Below are positions 18,823 through 28,110 of a stretch of DNA of 64,000 nt, in pieces. The translations under genes were made by a program, and so were the position numbers. The DNA comes from Verrucomicrobiota bacterium (GTDB lineage Bacteria > Verrucomicrobiota > Verrucomicrobiae > Limisphaerales > UBA11358): positions 1 through 64,000 of the forward strand of contig JACZKP010000066.1 of NCBI GenBank assembly GCA_014860005.1. The letters run 5' to 3'. Under the pieces are notes generated by a model. The model did no database searches. It saw only the letters and a list, made by a program, of their open reading frames with translations, and was not told the DNA's origin. Numbering within the stretch: position 1 is the stretch's first letter; each line of letters begins with the position of its first letter.

Positions 18823-20616
18823 TCAGCGGATCGGTTGAAGTTTGATGGCCTTGAGATTCACTGGATTCCAACCTTCGCGCACCGGACGCACGTTGAGAGT
18901 GATCTTCTCGCCGACAGGAAGATCGAGTGTGCCGAATTTGACGGGCTTGAAATTGCTGTAACTGCCGGTGGCTGGAATCTGCACCCGGAGAGTCTGTCCG
19001 CCGACTCCCACCGAAAGGAAGGCAGGTTGCAGCGCGGCACTTTCGGTGGAGACTTCAAATCTGCCTGGGACCGCCACCTTGATTTCCCATTCCGCCCAAT
19101 CGGCGGGATTCGTCCAGTATCCAAGGTTGTCGCGGCCTTCACCGGTTTCGTGGCGGATTCCACTGCCATTTAATTGCGCCTCACCTGGCGGCAGTGTGAT
19201 CGAGCCGTCGGGATTCTGAGCAAGGCCGGACTGAACCACATCAGGTGCTCCTTTGATCTGAACGATCACGGTTGATGACAGCGCATCCGGTGCGAAGGCG
19301 GGCACGGAGATGACCGGCCCTGATTCGCCCTGGACAACGGGCAAAGCTGTACGCTTTTTGTCGGCGAGCAACCAGGCCTTGTTGATCTGGTTCTGAAGAC
19401 CGGGCACCAGCAATTGACCATCTTTGGGCCACTCAAATACGTGCAAATACAGGGTCGTGGTTCTGCGACTTGGCTTTTGCGTGCAACGCCCCCACCGCAG
19501 TTTCTTGAACGGACTGGCTTGGGTGCCGTAAATCGAATCGCCGTTGACCTTCATCCATTGGCCAATCTCAGCGAGACGTTCAATGCTTGGCGCGGGGAAC
19601 AAACCTTCAGCGGTGGGGCCGATGTTCAGCAGGTAGTTGCCGCCTTTGCTGGCGCAATCAATCAGATTACGGACGAGCATCTGCGTGGACTTCCAGTTCT
19701 GATCGTGTTGGTTGTAACCCCAGTGACGGTTCATGGTCATGCAGGATTCCCATGCCACACCAGGCCCAAAGCCCGTGGCGGGGATCTCCTGCTCTGGCGT
19801 GCCGTAATCGCCGACGCCCTGGCCTTTGTCCATGCCTTGCATACCTGCGCGGCCTTTGCCGACGCGGTTGTTGATGATGATGTCCGGCTGCAAGCTGCGA
19901 ACGTAGTTGTAGAGGTCCACGCCGCGTTCGTGCGTCCAAGCACTCTCCCATTCGCCGTCAAACCAGAGGATCCCCAATGGTCCGTACCGTGTGATGAGTT
20001 CCTTGAGTTGACCCTTCATGTATTCCACGTAGCGGTCCATGTCCGGTTCACCGGTGGCGGTGTCGTGCCAGGCGCGGCGCGTGCCCCAATCCGGATGATG
20101 CCAGTCCATGATGGAATGATAAAAGCAGAGCCGGATGCCTTCCTTCTTGCAGGCATCAGCCAGTTCCTTGAGCGGATCGCGTCCAAACGGTGTGCGGCCA
20201 ATGTCCCAATCCGTGAGCGCCGAGTCCCACAGGCCGAAGCCGTCGTGATGTTTGCTGGTGATGACGAGATACTTCATGCCGGCGTTCTTCGCCATGCGTG
20301 CCCACGCGCGGGCATCGAACTTCACCGGGTTGAATTGCGCGGCGAACTTCTCGTATTGCGACACCGGCATTTTGGTTTCCTCCATGAACCATTCGCAGTA
20401 ATTGGTTTTGCCGTTCCACTCGCCGGCGGGCACGGCATAGACGCCCCAATGGATGAACATGCCGAAGCGAGCCTGGTTGAACCACGCCATACGCTTGTCG
20501 CGTTGCGCGGCGGTTTCCTGCGTGAAGTCGCGCGGAGAATTCGCTGCCTGCAAGGCGAGCGACATCATCAGCGCCAGCCCCAATGCGGTTGGGGGAAGAT
20601 GTTTGTTCAAGTTCAT
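18823..20616 (-). CDS. Alpha-L-fucosidase, GH29 (first copy), secreted
   Basis: A 597-aa exported glycoside hydrolase that should release alpha-linked L-fucose from glycans. The start at 20616 (MNLNKHLPPTALGLALMMS) gives a signal peptide. The catalytic barrel spans about 30-390: FGMFIHWGVYAVP, YLVITSKHHDGFGLWDS and GILWFDGEWE, whose Asp is the GH29 nucleophile. A C-terminal beta-sandwich (about 500-597) with VAVPGRFEVST and GSYSNFKPVKFG resembles a carbohydrate-binding module. It lies 19 bases after the second GH29 gene (stop 20636), so they form an operon. The two copies are clearly paralogous but well diverged. Confidence 0.92.
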   Translation of the reverse strand: MNLNKHLPPTALGLALMMSLALQAANSPRDFTQETAAQRDKRMAWFNQARFGMFIHWGVYAVPAGEWNGKTNYCEWFMEETKMPVSQYEKFAAQFNPVKFDARAWARMAKNAGMKYLVITSKHHDGFGLWDSALTDWDIGRTPFGRDPLKELADACKKEGIRLCFYHSIMDWHHPDWGTRRAWHDTATGEPDMDRYVEYMKGQLKELITRYGPLGILWFDGEWESAWTHERGVDLYNYVRSLQPDIIINNRVGKGRAGMQGMDKGQGVGDYGTPEQEIPATGFGPGVAWESCMTMNRHWGYNQHDQNWKSTQMLVRNLIDCASKGGNYLLNIGPTAEGLFPAPSIERLAEIGQWMKVNGDSIYGTQASPFKKLRWGRCTQKPSRRTTTLYLHVFEWPKDGQLLVPGLQNQINKAWLLADKKRTALPVVQGESGPVISVPAFAPDALSSTVIVQIKGAPDVVQSGLAQNPDGSITLPPGEAQLNGSGIRHETGEGRDNLGYWTNPADWAEWEIKVAVPGRFEVSTESAALQPAFLSVGVGGQTLRVQIPATGSYSNFKPVKFGTLDLPVGEKITLNVRPVREGWNPVNLKAIKLQPIR

Positions 20617-20635
20617 AAGTATGCTCTGGGTCGGT

Positions 20636-22327
20636 TCATTTTGTGAACAGTTGAAATTCGTTGATCGTGGGGCCTTCACTGGCGTCGAGAATGTGCAAGC
20701 GAACATGCTGCGCGGTGACCGGCGTCAGCGTGCGCTCCCAGTTTGGACCAATAGTCGTTCCGGCGAAAATAGTCCGCCACTCTCCACCATCGCGCGTTTG
20801 AAGTTCAAAGAACTGCACGCGCCTGCCACCGCCCGCCCACTCGTCAATGCGCACGCGGGAAAAGGTCTTTGGTTCGCCAAGGTCCACCTCCAGCCACGCC
20901 TCTTTTGTGCCACCATCGGTAGCCCAACGAGAATCATCGTCACCGTCCACGGCGGCGCCGGCGGCGTAGTGTGGATTGCGGGCGAATATGTTCGAGGCCC
21001 TTGCCTTCGCGCCTTCCGTGAGTGAGTCGCCTTTCAGACCCACCGCCGGGAGATTCATCACGGAATCCTCAAACGTCAGTGCCACGATGGTATTGTTGGG
21101 CTGCCGGTCTGTAGGGGCAACATTTACAGAGATACCAACATCGGTTTGCCGCACCGAGAGTTGGCCGCCCTTGAGTAATTTACTGGAAACCAGCTTCCCC
21201 TTCAGCGGCGGCAGAACAAGTTCATTGCCGGTCCCCTCAAAGACATGGAGGTAAATGGTTTTATCCCTGCGTGTGCTCGCGCCCCATTTGCCGGGCTTGA
21301 ACGGGCCGCCGCGCGTGCCGTAAATGGATTCTCCGTACGCCGCGAGCCAGTTGCCCATTTCGCGCAGCCGTGCGACCTGCCGTTGTTCGATGCGGCCATC
21401 GGGCATCGGACCAACATTGAAGAGCAAATTGCCGTCGCCTCCGGCACAGCGTACGAGGGTTTGAAGACATTCCTTGAGCGACTTCATTTCATCCCCGGGC
21501 TTCCAGGCCCATTGGCGGCAGATGGTGATGCATGATTCCCACGGGCGGTGGTCCTGATATTTGCCCACTCGCTGCTCGGGCGTGTCATGATCCTCCGGCA
21601 AACCAGTGCGGTCGTTGATGATGATGTGCGGTTGAAGACGACGAATGATCTGCACCAACGCTTCGCCGTCGTAGTCCTTCGCCGTTTTGCCTAGGCCATC
21701 AAACCATAAAATGTCCAGTCGCCCGTAGTTCGAGCAAAGCTCGGTGACTTGCTGCTTGAGGTAAGCAAGGTATTGAGCGTGCCGGTTCGGCGTGAACGCA
21801 TCGGAATGCCGCCAGTCGGGCTGCGAGTAATAAAGCCCGAATGGCAGCCCGGCTTCGTGGCAGGCATCGGCGAGTTCCCTGACCACGTCACGCCGGAACG
21901 GACTGCGCGTATTGGTGATTTTGTACTCGTCGGCTTTTGTGTCGAACATGCTGAAGCCATCGTGATGACGGCTGGTGAAGACGAGATACTTCATTCCGGC
22001 GGCCCTGGCGATGGCGACCCATTCACGGGCGTTGAAGTTTGTGGGATTGAATTCCGTGTAGAGATTGTCGTAAACCTCGGCGGGCACTTGAGTGCCCTTT
22101 GAGCCGTAGCCGCGCCGTTCGCCTGCGCGCGACCAGCCGATCTCCGTGCCCTTCAAGCTCACTGGGCCCCAGTGAATGAACAGCCCGAAGCGCGCCTCCC
22201 GCCACCATTGCAGACGGGCTTCACGTTGCGCTGGCGTCTCGCTGTCGCCGGTTTGTGCCATCGAACCTGAGAGCGCCGCCAGCGCGGTCAGTAACATCGC
22301 GAGGCTGAATCTGATATTCATATTCAT
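20636..22327 (-). CDS. Alpha-L-fucosidase, GH29 (second copy) with C-terminal F5/8 type C domain
   Basis: A 563-aa secreted fucosidase. ATG 22327 (MNMNIRFSLAMLLTALAAL) begins a signal peptide. Barrel motifs are FGLFIHWGPVSLKG, KYLVFTSRHHDGFSMFDT and LDILWFDGLGK, with the nucleophile Asp in WFDG. Residues about 425-563 look like a discoidin/F5-8C sugar-binding domain (DDDSRWATDGG, EAWLEVDLGEPKTFSRVRI, VRLHILDASEGPTINEFQL). The domain make-up differs from the neighbouring copy, so the pair may attack different fucosides. Middle gene of the minus-strand set that begins with the GH172 gene. Confidence 0.92.
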   Translation of the reverse strand: MNMNIRFSLAMLLTALAALSGSMAQTGDSETPAQREARLQWWREARFGLFIHWGPVSLKGTEIGWSRAGERRGYGSKGTQVPAEVYDNLYTEFNPTNFNAREWVAIARAAGMKYLVFTSRHHDGFSMFDTKADEYKITNTRSPFRRDVVRELADACHEAGLPFGLYYSQPDWRHSDAFTPNRHAQYLAYLKQQVTELCSNYGRLDILWFDGLGKTAKDYDGEALVQIIRRLQPHIIINDRTGLPEDHDTPEQRVGKYQDHRPWESCITICRQWAWKPGDEMKSLKECLQTLVRCAGGDGNLLFNVGPMPDGRIEQRQVARLREMGNWLAAYGESIYGTRGGPFKPGKWGASTRRDKTIYLHVFEGTGNELVLPPLKGKLVSSKLLKGGQLSVRQTDVGISVNVAPTDRQPNNTIVALTFEDSVMNLPAVGLKGDSLTEGAKARASNIFARNPHYAAGAAVDGDDDSRWATDGGTKEAWLEVDLGEPKTFSRVRIDEWAGGGRRVQFFELQTRDGGEWRTIFAGTTIGPNWERTLTPVTAQHVRLHILDASEGPTINEFQLFTK

Positions 22328-22463
22328 ACGGGTGACCTTGGTGAAGTCGCCGACGTTAGAAGGCGGATCTTCGCGTGCCAAATCGGTCCGCCTCCTCACG
22401 TCGTCGGCTACAGGCAGATTCATGGATGATCAAATCGAGCAGGTGACGGGAACCTCCTGCGCA

Positions 22464-23633
22464 TCACTTCTGCGGTGCAAAGTTCAATTCGTCCTTTCCG
22501 GGCAGTGGCGGGAACTTGTGGTGCGGCTCTTTTTGATACCAGAACGCGACGGACGAAATGTCATCTTCGAGTTGCAGGTAACGCCCGCCCGCCTGCCAGC
22601 CCAGCGCCTGGATGGTGACCTTCAAGTCTTTCTCAAAGCGGATCGGGTCCATGATATGCCAGCGGTACAATCCAAACCGCTGGCCGACCTCGTAAATCTT
22701 GTCCGGTGGCAACACTTGATGCATTCCGGCGTAAGGTGTGTTGAAGATCGTGTAACGGTTCTTCCCGTCCGGTCCCTTCGTGTCGAAGTTGTAGGAGCCG
22801 CAGAAGTAGTCTTCCGTGCCTGTGCCGCAAATCGTTGGGAACTCCTGGTCACCGTCCATGAAGAACTTGATTTCGCCTTCACCCCACCAACCGGGGCTGT
22901 GGACTTCCCACGCCATGTAGGTGCCGACATAGTGGCCCTGGCCTTTAATGCCATCCACGATCGTGTAAATGCCCTTGGACTTGAGCGGTGATTCGCGGCG
23001 GAACTGGGCGTGCAGATAGGCGGCATTGCGCGGTACCGGCGCGAGGATGTAATTGATCTGGTAGTAAAGCGTCATTTCGCGGTCGCTGATATTCTCCAAA
23101 GTGATGCGCGCCTTCTTGCGGAAAGGCATCGGCCAGTAACAGTTAAACGCGCTGCCGGGATTTACGCACACGGCCAGCGAACTCAACTGCGCATACTTGC
23201 CCCAGCCGCTCGCAAAGAAATCGCCTACTGGCACCTCGATTGACGGCTCCTTTTCGTCATCCCAGTAAAACCGGAGAATCTCATTCCGCCAGTTGCCCGT
23301 CGGCGTCATCCAGATTTGTTGAATGCAGCCGGGGCCTTTGATTTCGGCGAGCGTGAAGGTGGTGTTGGGTTTGATACGTACGTAGGGCGAAACTTTCCAG
23401 CCCTGGCCGAGTTCGCCGGCCGCCTTGAGCGCCGGACCATCCACAGACATGCCGCCCTTGCCTTTCTCGCCCGTGAAACTCTCCGGGCTGATGGAGCGTG
23501 ATTTGGCCTTGGAGACGCGGTAGAGATTGCCCAGTCCGTGTTCCAGCACCCCGACGTCGGCGGCGACGACTGTGGTGCCAAGGAATGCCAGGCCGAGGAT
23601 GGTGGCCAGCCGGAAGATTAGATTAGATTTCAT
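22464..23633 (-). CDS. DUF2961 / GH172 family glycoside hydrolase, secreted
   Basis: A 389-aa exported enzyme with signal peptide MKSNLIFRLATILGLAFLG...VVAA. DUF2961 proteins are now grouped as GH172, which includes difructose-anhydride synthase and alpha-arabinofuranosidase activities. Seen here are IKGPGCIQQIWMTPTGNWRN, LRFYWDDEKEPSIEVPVGDFF, and GTGTEDYFCGSYNF, containing the Glu-Asp pair typical of the family's active site. Start and length fit. It is the first gene of a minus-strand run with the two GH29 fucosidases (136-base gap to the next), suggesting breakdown of a fucose-containing polysaccharide. Confidence 0.88.
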   Translation of the reverse strand: MKSNLIFRLATILGLAFLGTTVVAADVGVLEHGLGNLYRVSKAKSRSISPESFTGEKGKGGMSVDGPALKAAGELGQGWKVSPYVRIKPNTTFTLAEIKGPGCIQQIWMTPTGNWRNEILRFYWDDEKEPSIEVPVGDFFASGWGKYAQLSSLAVCVNPGSAFNCYWPMPFRKKARITLENISDREMTLYYQINYILAPVPRNAAYLHAQFRRESPLKSKGIYTIVDGIKGQGHYVGTYMAWEVHSPGWWGEGEIKFFMDGDQEFPTICGTGTEDYFCGSYNFDTKGPDGKNRYTIFNTPYAGMHQVLPPDKIYEVGQRFGLYRWHIMDPIRFEKDLKVTIQALGWQAGGRYLQLEDDISSVAFWYQKEPHHKFPPLPGKDELNFAPQK

Positions 23634-23854
23634 AGTGTTAGCTGATTGGTCATTGCGGCCGAACGACGATCTTTGGCGCCGTTTATGTCGCCGCTTCCAT
23701 CAACTCACTCGGGGCGCCGATGGGCTTTTCGGTTTTTGGCAAAGAGAAGCCCTTTCTTGGCTTTCGGGCCAGGGGTACTTGAACCCACGCGCATTTTGCC
23801 CCACGATGCGCAAGTCCGGTGGAATCCTTCACCGGTTTGGATTTGGAAATACTT

Positions 23855-24604
23855 ATGAGCGAGAAACACGACCGAACGGCTTGGATTCAGGGTGCTGACG
23901 CCCAATGCAAAACACAGGCGGTCCCGCGCGAAGACCCGAAGCGCTTTGTTCTGCTGGGGGCGCCGGGCGTCGGCAAGGGCACCCAGGCCGAATTGCTGTG
24001 CGAACGGTTGGGCACGTGCCACCTCTCCACGGGCGACATCTTTCGTGCCTCCAAGTGCCTCACCCCCGAGGAACGCAGCCCCGCGCTCGATGCCGCGCTC
24101 GACTACATGCATCGGGGTGACTTGGTGCCCGATTCCACCGTGCTCGACATCGTTCGCGAACGTACCCGTTGCCTGCGCTGCGGCGGTGGATTTCTCCTCG
24201 ACGGTTTCCCGCGCACCGTCGCTCAGGCCGAGGCCTTGAGTGGCTTGTTGGAGCAACAGCAGATCCCCCTGACCGCCGTGCTGAATTACGACCTCGCGCT
24301 CGACAAGGTGGTCGCGCGCCTGAGCGGGCGGCGCACCTGCGCCGGATGCAAGGCGGTGTTTCATGCCACCGCCCGCCCGCCGAAAGTGCAGGGCGTGTGC
24401 GATCATTGCAACGGCTCGCTTTATCAGCGGGATGATGACCGGCCCGAAGCCATTCGCACCCGGATGGAAGTCTATGAGAAGAGCACGAAGCCGCTGATTG
24501 ATTACTACCAGACGCGCGGCGTGCTGGTGACCATCGAAGCCGAGGGCAGCCCGGAAGATATTTACGAACGCACGTTAAAGGCCTTGAACGGACGCGCTGG
24601 TTGA
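23855..24604 (+). CDS. adk: Adenylate kinase family nucleoside monophosphate kinase
   Basis: A 249-aa kinase that should interconvert AMP, ATP and ADP. It has the P-loop LLGAPGVGKGTQAE, the STGDIFRAS AMP-site segment, GGGFLLDGFPRTVAQAEAL, and a zinc-binding LID domain with CAGC and CDHC. There is a roughly 30-residue N-terminal extension before the P-loop strand (MSEKHDRTAWIQGADAQ), longer than usual; the ATG at 23855 is the only one ahead of the fold. It is divergent from the GH172 gene, with about 220 bases between. A second adk elsewhere in the genome is possible, in which case the narrower substrate would be open. Confidence 0.85.
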   Translation: MSEKHDRTAWIQGADAQCKTQAVPREDPKRFVLLGAPGVGKGTQAELLCERLGTCHLSTGDIFRASKCLTPEERSPALDAALDYMHRGDLVPDSTVLDIVRERTRCLRCGGGFLLDGFPRTVAQAEALSGLLEQQQIPLTAVLNYDLALDKVVARLSGRRTCAGCKAVFHATARPPKVQGVCDHCNGSLYQRDDDRPEAIRTRMEVYEKSTKPLIDYYQTRGVLVTIEAEGSPEDIYERTLKALNGRAG

Positions 24605-24710
24605 AGCCGGCTTGTTTGACTGGCAGGGGCGGACTGCTCCGACTTGAAATTGTGTCGTAACTCCGCCTTGACGGGCAGGGTGGCTGGGTGAATTCTTTTG
24701 CCACTGACCT

Positions 24711-25619
24711 ATGAAAATGAAACGCCGCGAATTCCTCACCAAATCAGCCCTCGGCGTCGGTGCCGCGCTGCTGGGCACGCCGCTGCTCGCCGAAGTCAAA
24801 CCTCGGGTCAAATACTTTGATCCCTACGAGCGCGTCTCTCTTGGCAAAACCGGGCTGAAGGTTTCCCGCTTCTGCCTCGGCACGGGCATGAGAGGCGGCA
24901 ACCGCGAGTCCAATCACACGCGCATGGGCAAGACAAAGTTCGAGGCCCTGATCCGCGAGGCGAACGACCGCGGCACGCAAATGTTCGATTTGGCGGATCT
25001 GTACGGCACGCATCCTTACGTTGTCCCCGCGCTCAAAGGCATTCGCCGCGACCAATACCAGGTCTGCACCAAGATCTGGTTCCGCGACGGTGGCGTTCCC
25101 GAAAAAGAGCGGCCGGATGCGGATGTCTGCGTCGAACGATTCCTGCGTGAGATCGGCACTGACTACATTGACCTGGTTTTATTGCACTGCGCGGTGTCGC
25201 CCAAATGGAACGAAGAATTGCGCAAACAAATGGACCTGCTGGCCAAGGCCAAGCAGCAGGGCAAAATCCGCGCGCACGGGGTATCGGTCCATTCGCTGGA
25301 AGCTTTGGAGGTATGCATTACCGAGCCGTGGGTGGATTCCGTTCACGCGCGCATCAATCCCTACGGCATGAGCATGGACGGCCCGGCAGACAAGGTGGCC
25401 CCCGTGCTGAAGAAGATTCACGACTCCGGCAAAGGCGTGGTGGGAATGAAACTCGTGGGCGAGGGCCGGTTGCGTAACGATCCTGAGAAGCGCGATGAAT
25501 CCATCCGCTACGTGATGGGACTGGGTTGTGTGGATGTTTTGAACGTCGGCTGCGAAAGCATTGCCGAAGTGGACGACTTCACCCAGCGCGTGCGCAAGGT
25601 GGAAACCGCCAGGAGTTGA
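24711..25619 (+). CDS. Aldo/keto reductase, possibly Tat-exported
   Basis: A 302-aa TIM-barrel oxidoreductase. It begins MKMKRREFLTKSALGVGAALLG, a twin-arginine-like leader often seen on PVC-group aldo/keto reductases. Barrel features include SRFCLGTGMRGG, FDLADLYGTHP with the catalytic Asp and Tyr, CTKIWFRDGG with the Lys, and LVLLHCAVSPKWNEELR with the His. Length fits the family. It follows adk by about 105 bases and converges with the RCC1-like gene. Physiological substrate unknown. Confidence 0.88.
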   Translation: MKMKRREFLTKSALGVGAALLGTPLLAEVKPRVKYFDPYERVSLGKTGLKVSRFCLGTGMRGGNRESNHTRMGKTKFEALIREANDRGTQMFDLADLYGTHPYVVPALKGIRRDQYQVCTKIWFRDGGVPEKERPDADVCVERFLREIGTDYIDLVLLHCAVSPKWNEELRKQMDLLAKAKQQGKIRAHGVSVHSLEALEVCITEPWVDSVHARINPYGMSMDGPADKVAPVLKKIHDSGKGVVGMKLVGEGRLRNDPEKRDESIRYVMGLGCVDVLNVGCESIAEVDDFTQRVRKVETARS

Positions 25620-25662
25620 TAGGCTGGGCCACTAGCTTCGAAGCCCCCTCGACGAAGCAACG

Positions 25663-26652
25663 TCAGCGGCGAAATCTTTCTGCCACAGCCGCGTTGGTGG
25701 TGATGGCCAGACAAAACGTTTGTCCCGCCGCAATCGCGACCACGTTGCTCAATCCCTCGGGCACGACGACAGGGCGTCCGCAAATCCGACCCCAACCCAC
25801 CACGGTCCCATCTTGTTTGAGCGCCAAACTGTGGTGGGACACAATGCCAAACATGCCGTATTGATTGCCGGCGGCGATGGCTACCACGTTGCTCAACACC
25901 TGGCCTGAGTTCATCACCAAGCCGCTGGCGTTTCTCTGCCATTTGGGATTCTCAACTCCCGTGGCTTGCTCGCAGTGATTGTCACCCCAGCCATAGACCG
26001 TACCATCCTTCTTCAAAGCCAGACTGTGAGACTCGCCCACCGCAATCGCGGTCACGTTGCTCAAGCCTAACGGCACATCTTCGTCGCCCCACGCGACCAC
26101 CGTGCCGTCGTTTTTAAGGGCTAGATTCCGCTCATAGTGTCCGCCACCCGATGCAATGGCAATGATGTTGGTCAGCTTCAGCAACGATCCCGGAGTTCGA
26201 TCCCAACTGAAAACTGTGCCGTCGCGTTTCAGCGCCAGCGCTCGGACGCCAGCCGAGAGCGCGATTACATCCGTTACATCGTCCGGCTTGATGCGTCTTT
26301 CTCCCCATGCTGAGATATTCCCGGCTTTGTCCAAAGCCAGGCTGAACCGCATGCCTGCCGCCACCTGGACCATGTTCTTCATCCCTGCTGGGACGTTCGT
26401 TTCGCCGGAGAAGCTCTGCCCCCAAGCGAGCACGCTCCCATCGGCGGGCAAGATCAAGGCGTGCTCTCTTCCGGCAGATATGGCAACGGCGTCCGTTACC
26501 GGCTTGCCGCCGACCTCCAGTCTCTCAGTGTAGTGCTCTCCGCTGGATAGCTTGGTCCCCCAAACAACCACTTGCCCTGATATGGTGGCTGCGAACAGTT
26601 CGCCGGGGATGAGCAACGTAAGGAGGATAATCGGCGTGAGGCATAAGTTCAT
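25663..26652 (-). CDS. Exported RCC1-repeat beta-propeller protein
   Basis: A 329-aa protein with signal peptide MNLCLTPIILLTLLIPGELFA and about six RCC1-type repeats of the form VVAIAAGxxHSLALKxDGTVxxWG, for example AVGESHSLALKKDGTVYGWGD and SHHSLALKQDGTVVGWGR. Bacterial RCC1 propellers are usually extracellular or surface proteins of unknown role and do not act in chromosome condensation. It begins 4 bases after the small gene at 26656-26904 stops, suggesting one transcript. Confidence 0.85.
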   Translation of the reverse strand: MNLCLTPIILLTLLIPGELFAATISGQVVVWGTKLSSGEHYTERLEVGGKPVTDAVAISAGREHALILPADGSVLAWGQSFSGETNVPAGMKNMVQVAAGMRFSLALDKAGNISAWGERRIKPDDVTDVIALSAGVRALALKRDGTVFSWDRTPGSLLKLTNIIAIASGGGHYERNLALKNDGTVVAWGDEDVPLGLSNVTAIAVGESHSLALKKDGTVYGWGDNHCEQATGVENPKWQRNASGLVMNSGQVLSNVVAIAAGNQYGMFGIVSHHSLALKQDGTVVGWGRICGRPVVVPEGLSNVVAIAAGQTFCLAITTNAAVAERFRR

Positions 26653-26655
26653 AAT

Positions 26656-26904
26656 CTAGGGTCCTAATCTGTAAACATCATTTGTTGTGCGTTCCACCCA
26701 AATTCCAAACTTGGTAATCCGCGCGACGCCATCTGCGTCTACCGTCATCACCTGCGGTGACCAGCCATTCAGAGGATTTGTTGGCCCTCCTGGGATTCGC
26801 CAGTTGGCAGGGATTGGCCATGTGCTGATCCGACAATGCGTATTGTCCTCTCGCACCAGAATTCCGTCAATCCACCCTTTTTGCCATGATGTCCGCAAAA
26901 TCAT
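26656..26904 (-). CDS. Short hypothetical protein upstream of the RCC1 gene (82 aa)
   Basis: An 82-codon frame starting MILRTSWQKGWIDGILVRED and ending RTTNDVYRLGP. It is rich in Trp and has no signal peptide or known motif. The argument for a real gene is its 3-base spacing to the RCC1-like gene. It could equally be the C-terminal remainder of a longer gene or a chance frame; an alternative upstream start lies at 26973. Confidence 0.35.
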   Translation of the reverse strand: MILRTSWQKGWIDGILVREDNTHCRISTWPIPANWRIPGGPTNPLNGWSPQVMTVDADGVARITKFGIWVERTTNDVYRLGP

Positions 26905-26985
26905 CCTTCGGCCTTTTGTCGCGCACGAAACCGGACATTTGCCTTGCTCCGCGTCCGAAATTTTCCAAATCATGCCGCGCAGGGC

Positions 26986-27996
26986 ATGACGACATCATCG
27001 GCGGGCAACACGAATCCTTTCACTCGGCTGTGGGCCAATCCCGCCAGCCGCGCGTTGTTGGCGCTGGCGCTGGTGTTCATCCTCGGTGTCGTTTTTAACG
27101 CGGACGGCGCCTTCTTCAAATCCGGCACGCATCGCGACGCTCTGCGGCAAGCCTCCGTGTTCGGCATCCTCGCCTGCGGCATGACGCTGGTGATCATCAG
27201 CGGCGGCATTGATCTCGCGGTGGGCAGCGTGTTGGCGCTGGTCGCCGTGAGCTTCTCGCTGATGAGCATTCACTGGGGGTGGTCGCCGTGGTTGGCGGTG
27301 CCGATGTGTTTGTTGCTCGGCGCGGCGTGCGGCGCGATTTCCGGTGGCGTGGCGGCGGTGTTTCGGGTGCAACCGTTCATTGCCACGCTGGCCATGATGG
27401 TCTTTGCGCGCGGCCTGGCGAAAACCGTCTCCGGCGGGATGAAAGTCTCCCGTTCCGTCCAGCAACCCGACGGCACGTATGACTACGTGGACGCCCCGGG
27501 CGTGTTTCAGTTGATTGATAGTCGCATCCTGGGCGACAACGTCTCCGTGGTGACGGTGATTTTTCTGGTCTGCGCACTGGTGACGTGGCTGTTTCTGGCG
27601 TGCCATCGCTGGGGACGACAACTTTACGCCATCGGTGGGAACGAGGAAGCCGCGCGGCTCTCCGGGGTGTCGGTCAGGCTGACGAAAGTGCTGGCTTACA
27701 TGGGCGGCGGACTGATGGCGGCTGTTGCCGGCATCTGCCAGGCGGCGCAAGAGCAGCAGGGAGACCCCGAAGCCGGCGTTGGTTACGAACTCACGGCCAT
27801 TGCCATTGTCGTCATCGGCGGCACAACGCTCACCGGCGGCCGTGGCGGCATCGGGCTTACGCTCATTGGCACGCTGACGATTGGCTATCTGGAAAAAATT
27901 CTGAGCGTGAACGCCGTGCCCGAAGCCAGCCGGTTGATGCTCACCGGTGCGATCATTGTGGCGGCGGTTCTGGCGCAACGGCGACGGCGGAGTTAA
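26986..27996 (+). CDS. ABC sugar importer permease (RbsC-like)
   Basis: A 336-aa integral membrane permease of the carbohydrate uptake transporter-2 type (ribose, galactose, fucose-like sugars). Family motifs are LACGMTLVIISGGIDLAVGSVLAL, here in one helix, then FIATLAMMVFARGLAKT, WGRQLYAIGGNEEAARLSGV and IVVIGGTTLTGGRGG, with about nine hydrophobic helices. ATG 26986 (MTTSSAGNTNPF) is chosen. The binding-protein gene follows 114 bases later on the same strand. The ATP-hydrolysing subunit (RbsA/MglA-like), normally directly upstream, is absent: that position holds the antisense RCC1 gene. Confidence 0.92.
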   Translation: MTTSSAGNTNPFTRLWANPASRALLALALVFILGVVFNADGAFFKSGTHRDALRQASVFGILACGMTLVIISGGIDLAVGSVLALVAVSFSLMSIHWGWSPWLAVPMCLLLGAACGAISGGVAAVFRVQPFIATLAMMVFARGLAKTVSGGMKVSRSVQQPDGTYDYVDAPGVFQLIDSRILGDNVSVVTVIFLVCALVTWLFLACHRWGRQLYAIGGNEEAARLSGVSVRLTKVLAYMGGGLMAAVAGICQAAQEQQGDPEAGVGYELTAIAIVVIGGTTLTGGRGGIGLTLIGTLTIGYLEKILSVNAVPEASRLMLTGAIIVAAVLAQRRRRS

Positions 27997-28110
27997 CACT
28001 CCCTCTAAGTCATAGCCAACTGCAACGCTAGGACGGGTCGCTGGCGGACTTTGAGATTTGCAGGAAAAGACTTTTCAAGCCACACGCAAAGGTCTATTGG
28101 AGATTCTGCT

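Noticed and set aside
23740..23800. tRNA-like text GGGTACTTGAACCCA
   Set aside because: No matching acceptor stem or anticodon arm could be assembled on either strand.
26640..26986. Possible remnant of an ABC ATPase just before the permease
   Set aside because: The plus-strand frame that ends at the permease start (TGA at 26987) reads SASEIFQIMPRRA and shows no ABC C-terminal or D-loop text.
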